Origin: Clostridia bacterium
Lineage (GTDB): Bacteria > Bacillota > Clostridia > Oscillospirales > CAG-382
Length of the DNA: 38,143 nucleotides
Assembly (NCBI GenBank): GCA_017560145.1
Contig: JAFYON010000024.1
Location: 1-38,143, forward strand
Direction: 5' to 3'
Numbering within the stretch: the first letter of the stretch is position 1; each line of letters opens with the position of its first letter. Below are positions 25,571-34,080 of this stretch, in pieces. The notes below the pieces were generated by a model. The model had not been told where the DNA came from. It ran no database searches and saw only the letters and a program-made list of their open reading frames with translations. The position numbers and the translations under genes were made by a program.

Positions 25571-26965
25571 TTATTCCTTGTTTCCGACAAGCTTTTTCGT
25601 CCAGGTGCTTTTTTTGAGCATATAAAAGCTTATCGTCGATTTCATCGCCTCGGCGCCTTGGCATATTGCAAAAAGTCCGTGGATGTCGATATCGGTGAAT
25701 CTCGAAACGATCAGCGACGTGGGGAGCATAACCATCCACATAAAGCCGCTATCCATAACGAAGGTGATTCCGACACTGCCGCCGGAGCGGATGGTGAAAT
25801 ACGAGCTGTTGTTAAAGGCGTACAGAGGCATATAAATACCCGAAACTATCATCATATAGGTCGCAAGCTCTTTTACGCCGTCCTCGGTGTTGTACAACTG
25901 CGGAAATACGCCCGAGCTCAGTGCAAGCAGCGAGCCAAGCGTGACGCCGCAGAATACCGAGCAGACAAGAACCTTGCGGTTGGTGTCCTTTGCCTCGTCG
26001 AATTTGCCCTGCCCCAAAAGGCTTCCGACCATAATCGAAATTACCGTGCCGAACGACATATAAACGACCGAGAAAACGTTGAATATCGTCGAGCAGATAT
26101 TTTGAGCAGCAACGACGTCGATTCCGCGCGTTGCATAGCATTGGTTTCTTAACGTAAGCGAGATCGACCATAAAAATTCGTTCGCCATAAGCGGAAGCGC
26201 CTTAAGGAACATCCTTTTTACAAGGTCGAGCGGAATGGTGAAGGATTTGAAAACTCCCTTGAAATAACGGCATTTATCGGTGTTGAGGTGACTCCACACA
26301 ACGAGTATAAGAAGCTCGGTAAAGCGCGAGATAACCGTTGCTATCGCCGCACCCTTAACGCCCATCGGATCAAATCCGAAATTACCGAAGATGAGGACGT
26401 AGTTAAGACCAAAATTCGTAAATACCGCAATAATGCTTGCGACCATGGGAACAACGGCGTGCTCGGTTTCGCGCAGGGTCGATGCATATACCTGTGAGAT
26501 CGCATACGGAATAAGACCGATAAGCATTATTTTAAGGTATATCAAGCCCTCGGAAAGCGTAAGTGCAAGGTCACCGTTCGTGTCGCTTTCAAAAAGGAAG
26601 GTCGAAATAAGTTCGCTGTCGAACAAAAACAGCGCGCCCATCGACAAGGCGGTTAAAAATATATTGATGTAGAGCTTAAAGCGGAAGGAATGTGCGATGC
26701 CCTTTTGGTCGCCGCTTCCGTGATATTGCACACAGAAAATTCCCGCGCCCGAGATAGCACCGTAAATAAGGAGGTTGAATATGAATATAAATTGGTTGAC
26801 GATAGATACGCCCGACATTTGCTCGGTGCCGAGACTGCCAACCATAATATTGTCGAGAAGGCTGACAAAGTTCGTAATACCGTTTTGCAGAATTATGGGT
26901 ATCGCAAGCGATGCAACGCGCTTGTAAAAGCGTTTGTCACCAAAGAACTTTTCGCGTATGCTCAT
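25571..26965 (-). CDS. MATE family multidrug/metabolite exporter
   Basis: A 464-residue membrane protein with about 12 TM segments in two related halves. It carries the typical N-terminal IPIILQNGITNFVSLLDNIM and the VGSLGTEQMSGVSIVNQ loop, with the second-half repeat LPLMANEFLWSISLTL. MATE proteins export cationic compounds or metabolites with Na+ or H+ antiport. The start at 26965 has AAAGGAGG spaced about 7 nt. The promoter at 26997-27025 is divergent from the T-box promoter, separated by only 20 bp. Substrate unknown. Confidence 0.92.
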   Translation of the reverse strand: MSIREKFFGDKRFYKRVASLAIPIILQNGITNFVSLLDNIMVGSLGTEQMSGVSIVNQFIFIFNLLIYGAISGAGIFCVQYHGSGDQKGIAHSFRFKLYINIFLTALSMGALFLFDSELISTFLFESDTNGDLALTLSEGLIYLKIMLIGLIPYAISQVYASTLRETEHAVVPMVASIIAVFTNFGLNYVLIFGNFGFDPMGVKGAAIATVISRFTELLILVVWSHLNTDKCRYFKGVFKSFTIPLDLVKRMFLKALPLMANEFLWSISLTLRNQCYATRGIDVVAAQNICSTIFNVFSVVYMSFGTVISIMVGSLLGQGKFDEAKDTNRKVLVCSVFCGVTLGSLLALSSGVFPQLYNTEDGVKELATYMMIVSGIYMPLYAFNNSSYFTIRSGGSVGITFVMDSGFMWMVMLPTSLIVSRFTDIDIHGLFAICQGAEAMKSTISFYMLKKSTWTKKLVGNKE

Positions 26966-26996
26966 TCATATCCTCCTTTCCGAATATACTCACCAC

Positions 26997-27025
26997 ATTA
27001 TAAAGCAACAATGCGATTAACGCAA
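26997..27025 (-). promoter_or_regulatory. MATE gene promoter
   Basis: Minus-strand TTGCGT (27020-27025), 17-bp spacer, TATAAT (26997-27002). It is back to back with the T-box promoter. Confidence 0.75.
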
Positions 27026-27045
27026 GAAAAATTTTCAAAAAAGTC

Positions 27046-27074
27046 TTGACTTTGTCATTTTAAAGTGCTAAAAT
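27046..27074 (+). promoter_or_regulatory. Promoter of the aromatic operon
   Basis: TTGACT (27046-27051), 17-bp spacer, TAAAAT (27069-27074), just before the T-box leader. Confidence 0.8.
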
Positions 27075-27089
27075 TCAAAAAAATTAATA

Positions 27090-27384
27090 CGTTGTAACAC
27101 TAAATGCGTTTATCAGAAACCAGTAAGCTGGAAAGAATCTGCAGAGAGTTGCCGGTCGGTGCGAGGCAATGAGGACGTCCTTCTGAATTCATTCTGACAG
27201 CAGTGCACTGAATCGGATGTTTTCCGTAGTAGGAGGCAACGGGAGTTCCCGTTACAGAACTAAAGTATGTAAGTACTTAAAAAGGTCGCTGTCGCGAGAT
27301 AGCGGCGAATTGAGGTGGTACCACGGGAACAATAGCCTTCTCGTCCTCTGTATCCTTTTCGGAATGCAGAGGGCATTTTTATTT
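27090..27384 (+). promoter_or_regulatory. T-box riboswitch, probable specifier UUC (Phe)
   Basis: The conserved T-box AGGTGGTACCACGGGAAC is at 27313-27330. Stem I is closed by TCAGAA (27113-27118) with TTCTGA (27192-27197). An AGTA loop-E element lies at 27122-27125, and the distal AGAGAG and GGTGCGAGGCAA motifs follow. Opposite, GAA-TTC-A gives the specifier TTC at 27188-27190, a phenylalanine codon, fitting the pheA gene in the operon. The leader ends in a terminator (27345-27384). Uncharged tRNA-Phe would stabilise the antiterminator and switch on aroF-pheA. The specifier is read by pattern, not by a folded model. Confidence 0.9.
27345..27384 (+). terminator. T-box regulated terminator
   Basis: CCTCTG (27345-27350) pairs with CAGAGG (27367-27372), followed by a T-rich run. 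It competes with the antiterminator that includes the T-box sequence. Confidence 0.88.
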
Positions 27385-27449
27385 GCCGCTCTTGCTCCGA
27401 AGCTTTCAAATCACGAAAAAAATCAAAGAGAAAAACGAGGTCAAGAACA

Positions 27450-28478
27450 ATGGAAATGAATTTCCACAGAAAACTGCCCATCCCGCAGGACGTTAAAAAG
27501 GCTTATCCTTTAACCGAGCGTATGATAAACGCCAAGGCCGCGCGCGACGAAGCGATACGCGCCGTATTCGACGGAAGCTCGGATAAATTTATTCTCATCA
27601 TCGGCCCCTGCTCCGCAGACCACAGCGAGCCCGTGCTTGAATATATTTCGAGACTTAAAAGGATCGAAGAGCAGGTAAAGGATAAAATAATTATCGTTCC
27701 CCGTATATATACAAACAAGCCGAGAACAACCGGTCAGGGTTATAAGGGGATGCTGCATCAGCCCGATCCCGATGCAAAGCCCGATATGTATAAAGGCATT
27801 GTGGCAATTCGGGATTTGCATCTTGCCGCATTGAGAGATTACGATTTCTCCTGCGCGGACGAAATGCTTTATCCCGAAAACTACCGTTATCTTTCGGATC
27901 TGCTTTCCTACGTTGCTGTCGGCGCAAGATCTGTCGAAAATCAGCAGCACAGATTGGTAGCAAGCGGAATCGGCGCTCCCGTCGGTATGAAGAATCCTAC
28001 CGGCGGCGATCTCGGCGTTATGATGAATTCTATCGTAGCGTCGCAGTCGAGCCATACGTTTATCTATCGCGGATGGGAGGTTACGAGCGAGGGCAACCCT
28101 TATGCTCACGCAATTCTCCGCGGATATATCGATTATACGGGCAGAAGCGTTTCGAATTATCATTACGAGGATCTTTTGCGCGTCGAGGAGCTTTATGAAA
28201 AGTCCAACCTCACCAACCCTTCGGTTATAGTTGATACAAACCACAACAACTCCGGCAAAAAATATCTCGAGCAGGTTCGTATCGCAAAGGATATCGTTCA
28301 CTCGCGCAACCAGAATTCAGATATCAAGCGTCTTGTAAAGGGGCTTATGATAGAAAGCTATCTCGAAGACGGTGCTTGCAAGTCGGAGGAGCATATTTTC
28401 GGAAAATCTATCACCGACCCCTGCCTTGGCTGGGAAAAGACCGAGCGCTTGATTCTGGATATTGCGGAAAAGCTTTAA
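27450..28478 (+). CDS. aroF: 3-deoxy-7-phosphoheptulonate (DAHP) synthase, class I
   Basis: A 342-residue AroF/G/H-type enzyme condensing phosphoenolpyruvate and erythrose 4-phosphate, the first step of the shikimate pathway. It shows IIGPCSADH (50-58), RIYTNKPRTTGQGYKG (PEP-binding KPRT), GARSVENQQHR, GIGAPVGMKNPTGG and DTNHNNSGK near the metal-binding C-terminal end. The symbol is used for the AroF/G class; which E. coli isozyme it resembles most in feedback behaviour cannot be told. It is controlled by the Phe-type T-box upstream and followed 15 bp later by pheA. The ATG at 27450 has a CGAGGTC-type site about 8 nt upstream. Confidence 0.93.
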   Translation: MEMNFHRKLPIPQDVKKAYPLTERMINAKAARDEAIRAVFDGSSDKFILIIGPCSADHSEPVLEYISRLKRIEEQVKDKIIIVPRIYTNKPRTTGQGYKGMLHQPDPDAKPDMYKGIVAIRDLHLAALRDYDFSCADEMLYPENYRYLSDLLSYVAVGARSVENQQHRLVASGIGAPVGMKNPTGGDLGVMMNSIVASQSSHTFIYRGWEVTSEGNPYAHAILRGYIDYTGRSVSNYHYEDLLRVEELYEKSNLTNPSVIVDTNHNNSGKKYLEQVRIAKDIVHSRNQNSDIKRLVKGLMIESYLEDGACKSEEHIFGKSITDPCLGWEKTERLILDIAEKL

Positions 28479-28493
28479 TAGGGGGTACGTACA

Positions 28494-29582
28494 ATGTCTG
28501 ACAAGCTTGAAGACGCGAGAAAAATAATCAACGAGGTCGACGCCCAAATGGCAGAGCTTTTTATAAAGCGGATGCGGGCGGTCGAATCGGTTTTTGAATA
28601 CAAAAAGGAATTCGGACTTCCGATACTCGACCAAAAGCGTGAGGATGCGGTTATCGAAAAGGCATCGTCGCTTGTCGAGGATGAGGTTTTAAAGGAATAT
28701 TATATCGATTACATGAAGCATATGATGTCGGTATCGCGTGCTTATCAGTACCGAATGCAAAGCGGTCTGAAGGTCGCATACAGCGGTGTCGAGGGCGCGT
28801 TTGCCCATATAGCCGCAGGCAGAATATTTCCCGAGGGCAGATATATTTCCTGCTGCGATTTCAAGGCGGCTTACGATTCGGTGGTCAACGGCGAAAGCGA
28901 CGTGGCTGTGCTCCCGATCGAAAACAGTTATGCAGGCGAGGTTGGGCAAACGATAGACCTTATCTTTTCGGGAAGCCTTTACGTTAACGGGATCTATGAG
29001 CTTGAAATACATCAGAACCTTTTGGGATTGCCGAATGCGACCGTTGATGATATAAAGAAGGTAACAAGTCATCCGCAGGCGCTCGGTCAGTGCCACGAAT
29101 ATATAAAAATGCGCGGATTAGAGACCGAAGAAGCCAACAACACCGCACTTGCCGCGAAAGCCGTGGCAGAGGCGAACGATAAATCGCTCGGCGCGATAGC
29201 AAGCGTCGAAACCGCAAGACTTTACGGGCTAAAGATCATTGAGGCGAATATAAACAAGAGCGGAGAGAACACCACTCGCTTTGCGGTGCTTTCCAAGGTA
29301 AGGGCAAAAACGCCTTCTTTTTCAAGCACGGTGCTTATGTTTTCGGTTAAGCACGAGGCAGGCTCTCTTGCAAATGCGATCGGCATTATCGGTCGGTACG
29401 GTTACAGCATGACCGCTCTTCGTTCGAGACCGATGAAGAAGCATTCCTGGCAGTATTATTTCTACGTGGAAATAGACGGCTTTCTCGATAACGAAAACGG
29501 TGAGGGAATGATAAAGGAATTAAGCAAGGTTTGCGATAAACTCAAGGTAGCGGGCGCTTTTGAACCGCATACCGAAATATAA
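28494..29582 (+). CDS. pheA: Bifunctional chorismate mutase/prephenate dehydratase
   Basis: A 362-residue P-protein. The AroQ chorismate mutase part (about 1-85) carries ARKIINEVDAQMAEL, RMRAVESVFEYKKEFG and LDQKRE. Prephenate dehydratase (about 92-270) has AYSGVEGAFAH, LPIENSYAGEV, SHPQALGQC and the catalytic NTTRF (T260/T261, R262, F263). The ACT domain (about 278-360), with AGSLANAIGIIGRYG and ALRSRPMK, senses Phe for feedback inhibition. It converts chorismate to phenylpyruvate. It is the last gene before a weak hairpin and a new promoter. Transcription is set by the T-box(Phe), giving charge-dependent control plus allostery. Confidence 0.95.
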   Translation: MSDKLEDARKIINEVDAQMAELFIKRMRAVESVFEYKKEFGLPILDQKREDAVIEKASSLVEDEVLKEYYIDYMKHMMSVSRAYQYRMQSGLKVAYSGVEGAFAHIAAGRIFPEGRYISCCDFKAAYDSVVNGESDVAVLPIENSYAGEVGQTIDLIFSGSLYVNGIYELEIHQNLLGLPNATVDDIKKVTSHPQALGQCHEYIKMRGLETEEANNTALAAKAVAEANDKSLGAIASVETARLYGLKIIEANINKSGENTTRFAVLSKVRAKTPSFSSTVLMFSVKHEAGSLANAIGIIGRYGYSMTALRSRPMKKHSWQYYFYVEIDGFLDNENGEGMIKELSKVCDKLKVAGAFEPHTEI

Positions 29583-29617
29583 TCAAAGAAATTAAGCATT
29601 AATATTTATTTTAGTGC

Positions 29618-29645
29618 TTGATTTCAGCCGCTGCAGAGTTATAAT
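29618..29645 (+). promoter_or_regulatory. Promoter of aroE/K-aroQ
   Basis: TTGATT (29618-29623), 16-bp spacer, TATAAT (29640-29645). A weak hairpin (AAGCATT/AGTGCTT, about 29594-29619) behind pheA may partly end the upstream transcript. Confidence 0.7.
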
Positions 29646-29692
29646 AATTAATGATACGATTTTTTGAAAGATGCTTTCTTTAGGAGTATATA

Positions 29693-30940
29693 ATGGGAAA
29701 ATACGGATGTATCGGGAAAAAACTGACACACAGCTTTTCAAAAGAGATACATAACGAGCTTGCCGATTACGATTACGAGCTGATCGAGCTTGCGGAGGAC
29801 GAGGTTCAGCCCTTCTTCGAGGGTAAGGACTTTGACGCGGTCAACGTTACCATTCCGTATAAGCAGACGGTTATACCTTATCTCGATTCGGTAAGCGATA
29901 TCGCCGCCCGTATCGGTGCGGTAAATACCGTTGTCAATAAAAACGGCGTTCTTTTCGGATATAATACCGACTATTACGGTATGAAAGCGTTGATCGAGCG
30001 CTTGGGTATCGATCCGAGCGGCAAAAAGGCGTTGATACTCGGCACGGGCGGAACAAGCAAAACGGCTTGTGCGGTCTTATCGGATATGGGCGCTTGCGAG
30101 GTGTTGGCAGTCAGCAGAAGCAAAAAAGAGGGCTGCATTACTTATGACGAGGCGTTAACGCTTCATAACGATGCAAGCGTGATCATAAACACCACGCCTT
30201 TGGGAATGTATCCCGATTGCGGATCGAAGCCTATCGATATCGGCGGATTCGACCGTCTTATCGGAGTGGTCGATGCGGTATATAACCCTCTTTGCACAAA
30301 TCTTGTGCTTGATGCCAAGGCAAGGGGCATCAAGGCGGCGGGCGGACTTTATATGCTCGTAATGCAGGCGGTGGTTGCAGTCGAAAGGTTTCTTGATACC
30401 GCTATTGCAAAGGAAGTTGCCGACAAGGTGTATGAGGATATACTTTCCGCAAAGGAAAATATCGTGCTTACCGGAATGCCGGGAAGCGGAAAGAGCACCG
30501 TTGGCAGACTTATCGATATCGAGGGATATAAGTTCGTCGATACCGATGAGGAGATCGAAAAGCGTTGCGGATGCACGATAAAGGAATTGATTGCCGACAA
30601 GGGCGAAAAGCATTTCCGCGATCTTGAATCGGAGGTTATCCGCGATATATCCTCCCAAGGCTGCCGTATTATCTCCACCGGCGGCGGCGCGGTTTTAAGA
30701 GAGGAAAATATTCGCAGACTTAAGCGTAACGGAAAAATTTATTTTATCGATGCCAAGCTCTCGCGCCTTCAGGCAACCGAAGACAGACCGCTTTCCGATA
30801 CGGCGGACAAGCTTATAAGGCTTTATAACGAAAGGATCGATATTTATCGCGCGACCGCGGACGTAGTAGTGCCCGATATGGACGAAGCGCGGTCGGAGGC
30901 GGAATATATATTGGCAAGCAGAAGGGAATTGACGGTATGA
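29693..30940 (+). CDS. Shikimate dehydrogenase-shikimate kinase fusion (AroE-AroK)
   Basis: A 415-residue bifunctional enzyme. Residues 1-250 are AroE: GKKLTHSFS binds shikimate, NVTIPYK supplies catalytic Lys57, and GYNTDYYG supplies Asp93. GTGGTSK (117-123) lies in the NADP-binding Rossmann fold, and LYMLVMQA is the C-terminal signature. Residues 254-415 are shikimate kinase: Walker A GMPGSGKST (261-269), FVDTDEEIE (281-289), FRDLE, STGGGAV (328-334) and lid EDRPL with Arg365. It performs two consecutive steps, 3-dehydroshikimate to shikimate to shikimate 3-phosphate. AGGAG precedes the ATG. Its stop overlaps the aroQ start by ATGA. The reverse arrangement to the plant DHD-SDH fusion, it pairs neighbouring steps in pathway order. 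Confidence 0.93.
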   Translation: MGKYGCIGKKLTHSFSKEIHNELADYDYELIELAEDEVQPFFEGKDFDAVNVTIPYKQTVIPYLDSVSDIAARIGAVNTVVNKNGVLFGYNTDYYGMKALIERLGIDPSGKKALILGTGGTSKTACAVLSDMGACEVLAVSRSKKEGCITYDEALTLHNDASVIINTTPLGMYPDCGSKPIDIGGFDRLIGVVDAVYNPLCTNLVLDAKARGIKAAGGLYMLVMQAVVAVERFLDTAIAKEVADKVYEDILSAKENIVLTGMPGSGKSTVGRLIDIEGYKFVDTDEEIEKRCGCTIKELIADKGEKHFRDLESEVIRDISSQGCRIISTGGGAVLREENIRRLKRNGKIYFIDAKLSRLQATEDRPLSDTADKLIRLYNERIDIYRATADVVVPDMDEARSEAEYILASRRELTV

Positions 30941-31365
30941 AAATTCTTGTTATCAACGGACCCAATCTTAATATGCTCGGCATACGCGAGCCCGATTATT
31001 ACGGACACGAATCCTATTCCGACCTTGTTGCGAAAATAGAAAGCCATTGCAGTAAAAAGAGCGTAGAGGTCGAGCTTTTTCAATCGAACCACGAGGGCGA
31101 TCTCGTGGATTGGATCCAAAGCGCATACAACAATGCCGACGGCATCGTCATAAACCCCGGTGCGTATACACACACGAGCATTGCCATTCTCGATGCTGTA
31201 AAGGCGGTCGGAATCCCCACCGTAGAGGTGCATATTTCCAAGCCCGAGGAACGCGAGGATTTCAGAAAGATAAGCTATATCCGTCTTGCTTGCGTAAAAA
31301 CCATTACTGGTCACGGAACCGACGGATATATCGAGGCTATCGATTTTTTGACCGATAAAAAATAA
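30937..31365 (+). CDS. aroQ: Type II 3-dehydroquinate dehydratase
   Basis: A 142-residue enzyme of the dodecameric type II class, dehydrating 3-dehydroquinate to 3-dehydroshikimate, the step just before AroE. Its motifs are INGPNLNMLGIREPDYYG (catalytic Tyr near 21-22, Arg16), QSNHEGDLVDWI, INPGAYTHTSIA and VEVHISKPEEREDFR. The length is normal. It overlaps the aroE/K gene by 4 bp and is translated by coupling. Its last codons run up to a bidirectional terminator. Confidence 0.95.
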   Translation: MKILVINGPNLNMLGIREPDYYGHESYSDLVAKIESHCSKKSVEVELFQSNHEGDLVDWIQSAYNNADGIVINPGAYTHTSIAILDAVKAVGIPTVEVHISKPEEREDFRKISYIRLACVKTITGHGTDGYIEAIDFLTDKK

Positions 31366-31402
31366 AGCGGCGATAGAGCGAACCGCTTGGAAGATCACAA
31401 AT

Positions 31403-31444
31403 AAAAAAAGAGAGAAGACGATGTCTTCTCTCAATTATTTTTTC
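31403..31444. terminator. Bidirectional terminator between aroQ and ECF gene
   Basis: GAGAGAAGAC (31410-31419) pairs with GTCTTCTCTC (31423-31432) around a 3-nt loop, with A/T runs on both sides. Confidence 0.88.
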
Positions 31445-31458
31445 CATAAAGCTACGGC

Positions 31459-32034
31459 TTATTGCTTTTTCAGATTAAGAAGTCTTATTACCGCGGGGCT
31501 GAGCACGATGTTGGTTGCGATCTCAATAAAGAAGTTTACGCCGATCATTCCGACAAAGAGATAGGTGAAAGCATCTCCGCCGCCTGCCCAGGAAGCGATG
31601 GTGTCCATAAAGAAAGCAAAGCATCCGAGCGCAAACACGCCTGTGTTTATAACGGGACAAGCTATCGCGGCGACGATAACGGCGATATATTTATTATGCT
31701 TTTCGATAAGCTTATATACCAAGCCTGCACAAAGTCCGCTTAACGTGCCCTTTAAAAGCACGGTAAGGATGGTTCCGGCAACGTTGACCGCCAAAAACGG
31801 TGCGGCATCGCCGGTAAGCAAAACAACCAGACCGAACACCAATCCAAGCCAAGCGCCGATTTTTGCACCGCATTTCGATGCGCCGATAACGATCGGAATA
31901 AGCGCAAGAGTGATCGAAAATATGCCGGTCTTGATAAAGGAGCAAAGCAGCTGCAATACAACTACAAGTGCTGTCAATACTGCGGCGATCACCAACATTT
32001 CGGTTGACGCTCTTCTTTTTTTATTTAAGCTCAT
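31459..32034 (-). CDS. ECF transporter S component (vitamin-type substrate)
   Basis: A 191-residue membrane protein with about six TM segments and a basic N-terminus (SLNKKRRAST). The ALIPIVIGASKCGAKIGAWLGLVFG segment with small residues is typical of S components that dock on the shared EcfT/A module. These proteins bind vitamins or similar precursors; the substrate cannot be fixed from sequence (pantothenate- or folate-type proteins look similar). It has a good AGGAG site and its own promoter. EcfA/T are not in this window, as usual for group II ECF systems. Confidence 0.82.
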   Translation of the reverse strand: MSLNKKRRASTEMLVIAAVLTALVVVLQLLCSFIKTGIFSITLALIPIVIGASKCGAKIGAWLGLVFGLVVLLTGDAAPFLAVNVAGTILTVLLKGTLSGLCAGLVYKLIEKHNKYIAVIVAAIACPVINTGVFALGCFAFFMDTIASWAGGGDAFTYLFVGMIGVNFFIEIATNIVLSPAVIRLLNLKKQ

Positions 32035-32086
32035 AAATTTCTCCTGCCGTTGATTTCAACGGGTATAATGAAATATCTTCGAACCG

Positions 32087-32115
32087 ATTATATCATTAGT
32101 TGCCGTTAAAATCAA
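32087..32115 (-). promoter_or_regulatory. Promoter of the ECF S component gene
   Basis: Minus-strand TTGATT (32110-32115), 17-bp spacer, TATAAT (32087-32092). A perfect CCGTTGA/TCAACGG hairpin lies between it and the ribosome site. The leader (about 45 nt) is too short for a classical riboswitch. Confidence 0.7.
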
Positions 32116-32130
32116 GTGTCAAACAAGCAC

Positions 32131-32160
32131 AAAAAAGAGCGCGTATTTACGCGCTCTCTA
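32131..32160 (-). terminator. Terminator of the acyl-CoA ligase gene
   Basis: On the minus strand GAGCGCGT pairs with ACGCGCTC (32137-32156) and is followed by TTTTTT. Confidence 0.87.
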
Positions 32161-32176
32161 TTGAAAATGCGGACGT

Positions 32177-33883
32177 TTACATCGGACTGCCGTCTTTTGC
32201 ACGGCGAATTTTGTTGGTGGTGGTCTTTACAAAAGGTGTTTCGCGGATGATAACGTTGTTTACCTGCTTATAGGTGGGAAGCTTTTCCAACGCGGCGAAA
32301 ACGTCGTGCTTCAATTTTGCCTGAAGCTCTGCTATATCGCCCGATTTTAAATATTCGGGGTCGAGCACGCATTGAACCGCAAGATTTTCCTCTCTGCCGT
32401 CTTCGTTTCGGTCGGCATAAACGATGTTTTCCAAAACGTAAGGGATATTGCCGATATATTCCTCTAATTCCTCGGGGTAAATATTTTTGCCGTTGCCGAG
32501 AATGATAATATTCTTCTTTCTGCCCGTGATCATGATCTGACCCTTTTTGGTAAGCTTGCCGTAGTCACCGGTGCAGAAATAACCGTCTTCGGTAAATACA
32601 TCCTTGGTCGCCTGCTCGTTTTTATAATAGCCAAGCATAACGATATCGCCCTTAACGCAGATCTCGCCCTCGCCGTCCTCGTTGGGCTCGGCAATGCGAA
32701 CGTCGATACACCCCATAGGATAGCCGACGGTTTTGGGATCGTTATCAAAATCGGTGTTTACCGCAACAAGAGGCGAGCATTCGGTAATGCCGTAGCCGTT
32801 TGTAACGATAATGCCGATATCGTCGAAGAATTCAACGATTTCTGCACGGAGGGGTGCGCCGCCGCAAATGATCTTTACCAATCTGCCGCCGAAAGCCGCG
32901 TGCAGCTCTGCAAAAATTTCACGTCTTTTATCAATGCCGATCGCACGGAGGAAGCGCGAAAGCTTAATACCGGTCTGAACCTTTTTGGTTTTGCCCTTTT
33001 CCTCGATGCTTGCGATCATTCTGCGGTAAACTACCTCTAAAAGTGCGGGCACTACGTACATATACGACGGCTTGTAAAGTGCCATATTCTTAACAACGCG
33101 CTTGAGGCTGTCGTTTATGCAAAGCGTTGCCTTTAAGTGTATCGCAACCAAAAGGCCCGTGATCGATTCATAGCAATGGTGATACGGAAGCACCGAAAGA
33201 GCAACGTCGCGGAGTGTGGTAAGCTGAATTCCCCAATGAACGAGCGAAAGGATATTGTGCTCGGAAAGCATAACGCCCTTTGCAAGCCCGGTTGTTCCCG
33301 AGGTGTAGATAAGCATTTTAAGCTTTTGCTTGTCCTCGTTTTCGATTTCTTCAAATCGCTTGTCGCCGTTTTCGTAAAGCTCCTTGCCCCTTGCCATTAA
33401 TTTGCCAAAGGAAAGAAATTCGTTTTCGTCCTCTTCGCGGTCGAAGCAGATGAAATATTTAACGCGCTCGATTCTGTCGCGGATGCGCTTGAACGCCTCC
33501 TCGCGCTTTTTATCGCAGAAGATTATATCATCGTCGCCGTGGTTGATAATATTGACAAGGTCGTCATCCGGAAGATCCTTATCGATAGGGCAGAAAACGC
33601 CCTTGCTTTGCAATGCGGTAACGAAAACGGTGATCCAATTATAGCTGTTTTCACCTGCACATGCGATGTGACCCGATTCGAGTCCCATATCAACAAGCGC
33701 GGTACCGAGATGATATATATCCTTTTGGAATTCCTTGAAGGTAACTTCAACAATACCGTCCTTGCCGCGGTATTTGTGACTTATCTGATCGCCTGCCTCG
33801 TCGACTGCCATCTGAACAAGATGCTTTATGCTTTTAGGTTCGGGGCGTACAACGGGATGACGTGCCAAAACGTTTCTTGCCAT
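32177..33883 (-). CDS. AMP-dependent acyl-CoA (long-chain fatty acid) ligase
   Basis: A 568-residue ANL-superfamily adenylating enzyme that activates a carboxylate (probably a fatty acid) to acyl-AMP and then acyl-CoA. The motifs are YTSGTTGLAKG (193-203), NGYGITECSPL (362-372), GYFCTGD (434-440), GRKKNIIILGNGKNIYP (454-470) and the C-terminal catalytic Lys558 in KTTTNKIRR. No TM is visible. Its AAGGAG site is well placed before the ATG. It is monocistronic, flanked by its own terminator. Acyl chain length is not deducible; it resembles FadD-like ligases of Firmicutes. Confidence 0.9.
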   Translation of the reverse strand: MARNVLARHPVVRPEPKSIKHLVQMAVDEAGDQISHKYRGKDGIVEVTFKEFQKDIYHLGTALVDMGLESGHIACAGENSYNWITVFVTALQSKGVFCPIDKDLPDDDLVNIINHGDDDIIFCDKKREEAFKRIRDRIERVKYFICFDREEDENEFLSFGKLMARGKELYENGDKRFEEIENEDKQKLKMLIYTSGTTGLAKGVMLSEHNILSLVHWGIQLTTLRDVALSVLPYHHCYESITGLLVAIHLKATLCINDSLKRVVKNMALYKPSYMYVVPALLEVVYRRMIASIEEKGKTKKVQTGIKLSRFLRAIGIDKRREIFAELHAAFGGRLVKIICGGAPLRAEIVEFFDDIGIIVTNGYGITECSPLVAVNTDFDNDPKTVGYPMGCIDVRIAEPNEDGEGEICVKGDIVMLGYYKNEQATKDVFTEDGYFCTGDYGKLTKKGQIMITGRKKNIIILGNGKNIYPEELEEYIGNIPYVLENIVYADRNEDGREENLAVQCVLDPEYLKSGDIAELQAKLKHDVFAALEKLPTYKQVNNVIIRETPFVKTTTNKIRRAKDGSPM

Positions 33884-34029
33884 AAAAATCTCCTTGATGT
33901 AATCGGATATTCAACCCATATTAACAAGGATTTTAAGCATCAAACATTAACTGAAGGTTAATCTTTTCGTATTTTTTGACGACAAATGAAAAAATATCGA
34001 AAAAACTGCAAAAAACCAATATGCCGCTA

Positions 34030-34058
34030 TTGATTTTAGGGGCTTTGTGTTGTAAAAT
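34030..34058 (+). promoter_or_regulatory. Promoter of galT
   Basis: TTGATT (34030-34035), 17-bp spacer, TAAAAT (34053-34058). It leaves a leader of only about 15 nt that contains GGTGGGG. Confidence 0.6.
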
Positions 34059-34080
34059 GCATCGGTGGGGTGAATGAATT

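Noticed and set aside
32035-32092. Riboswitch for the ECF S component
   Set aside because: The predicted leader is only about 45 nt with one short hairpin, too small for known vitamin riboswitches.
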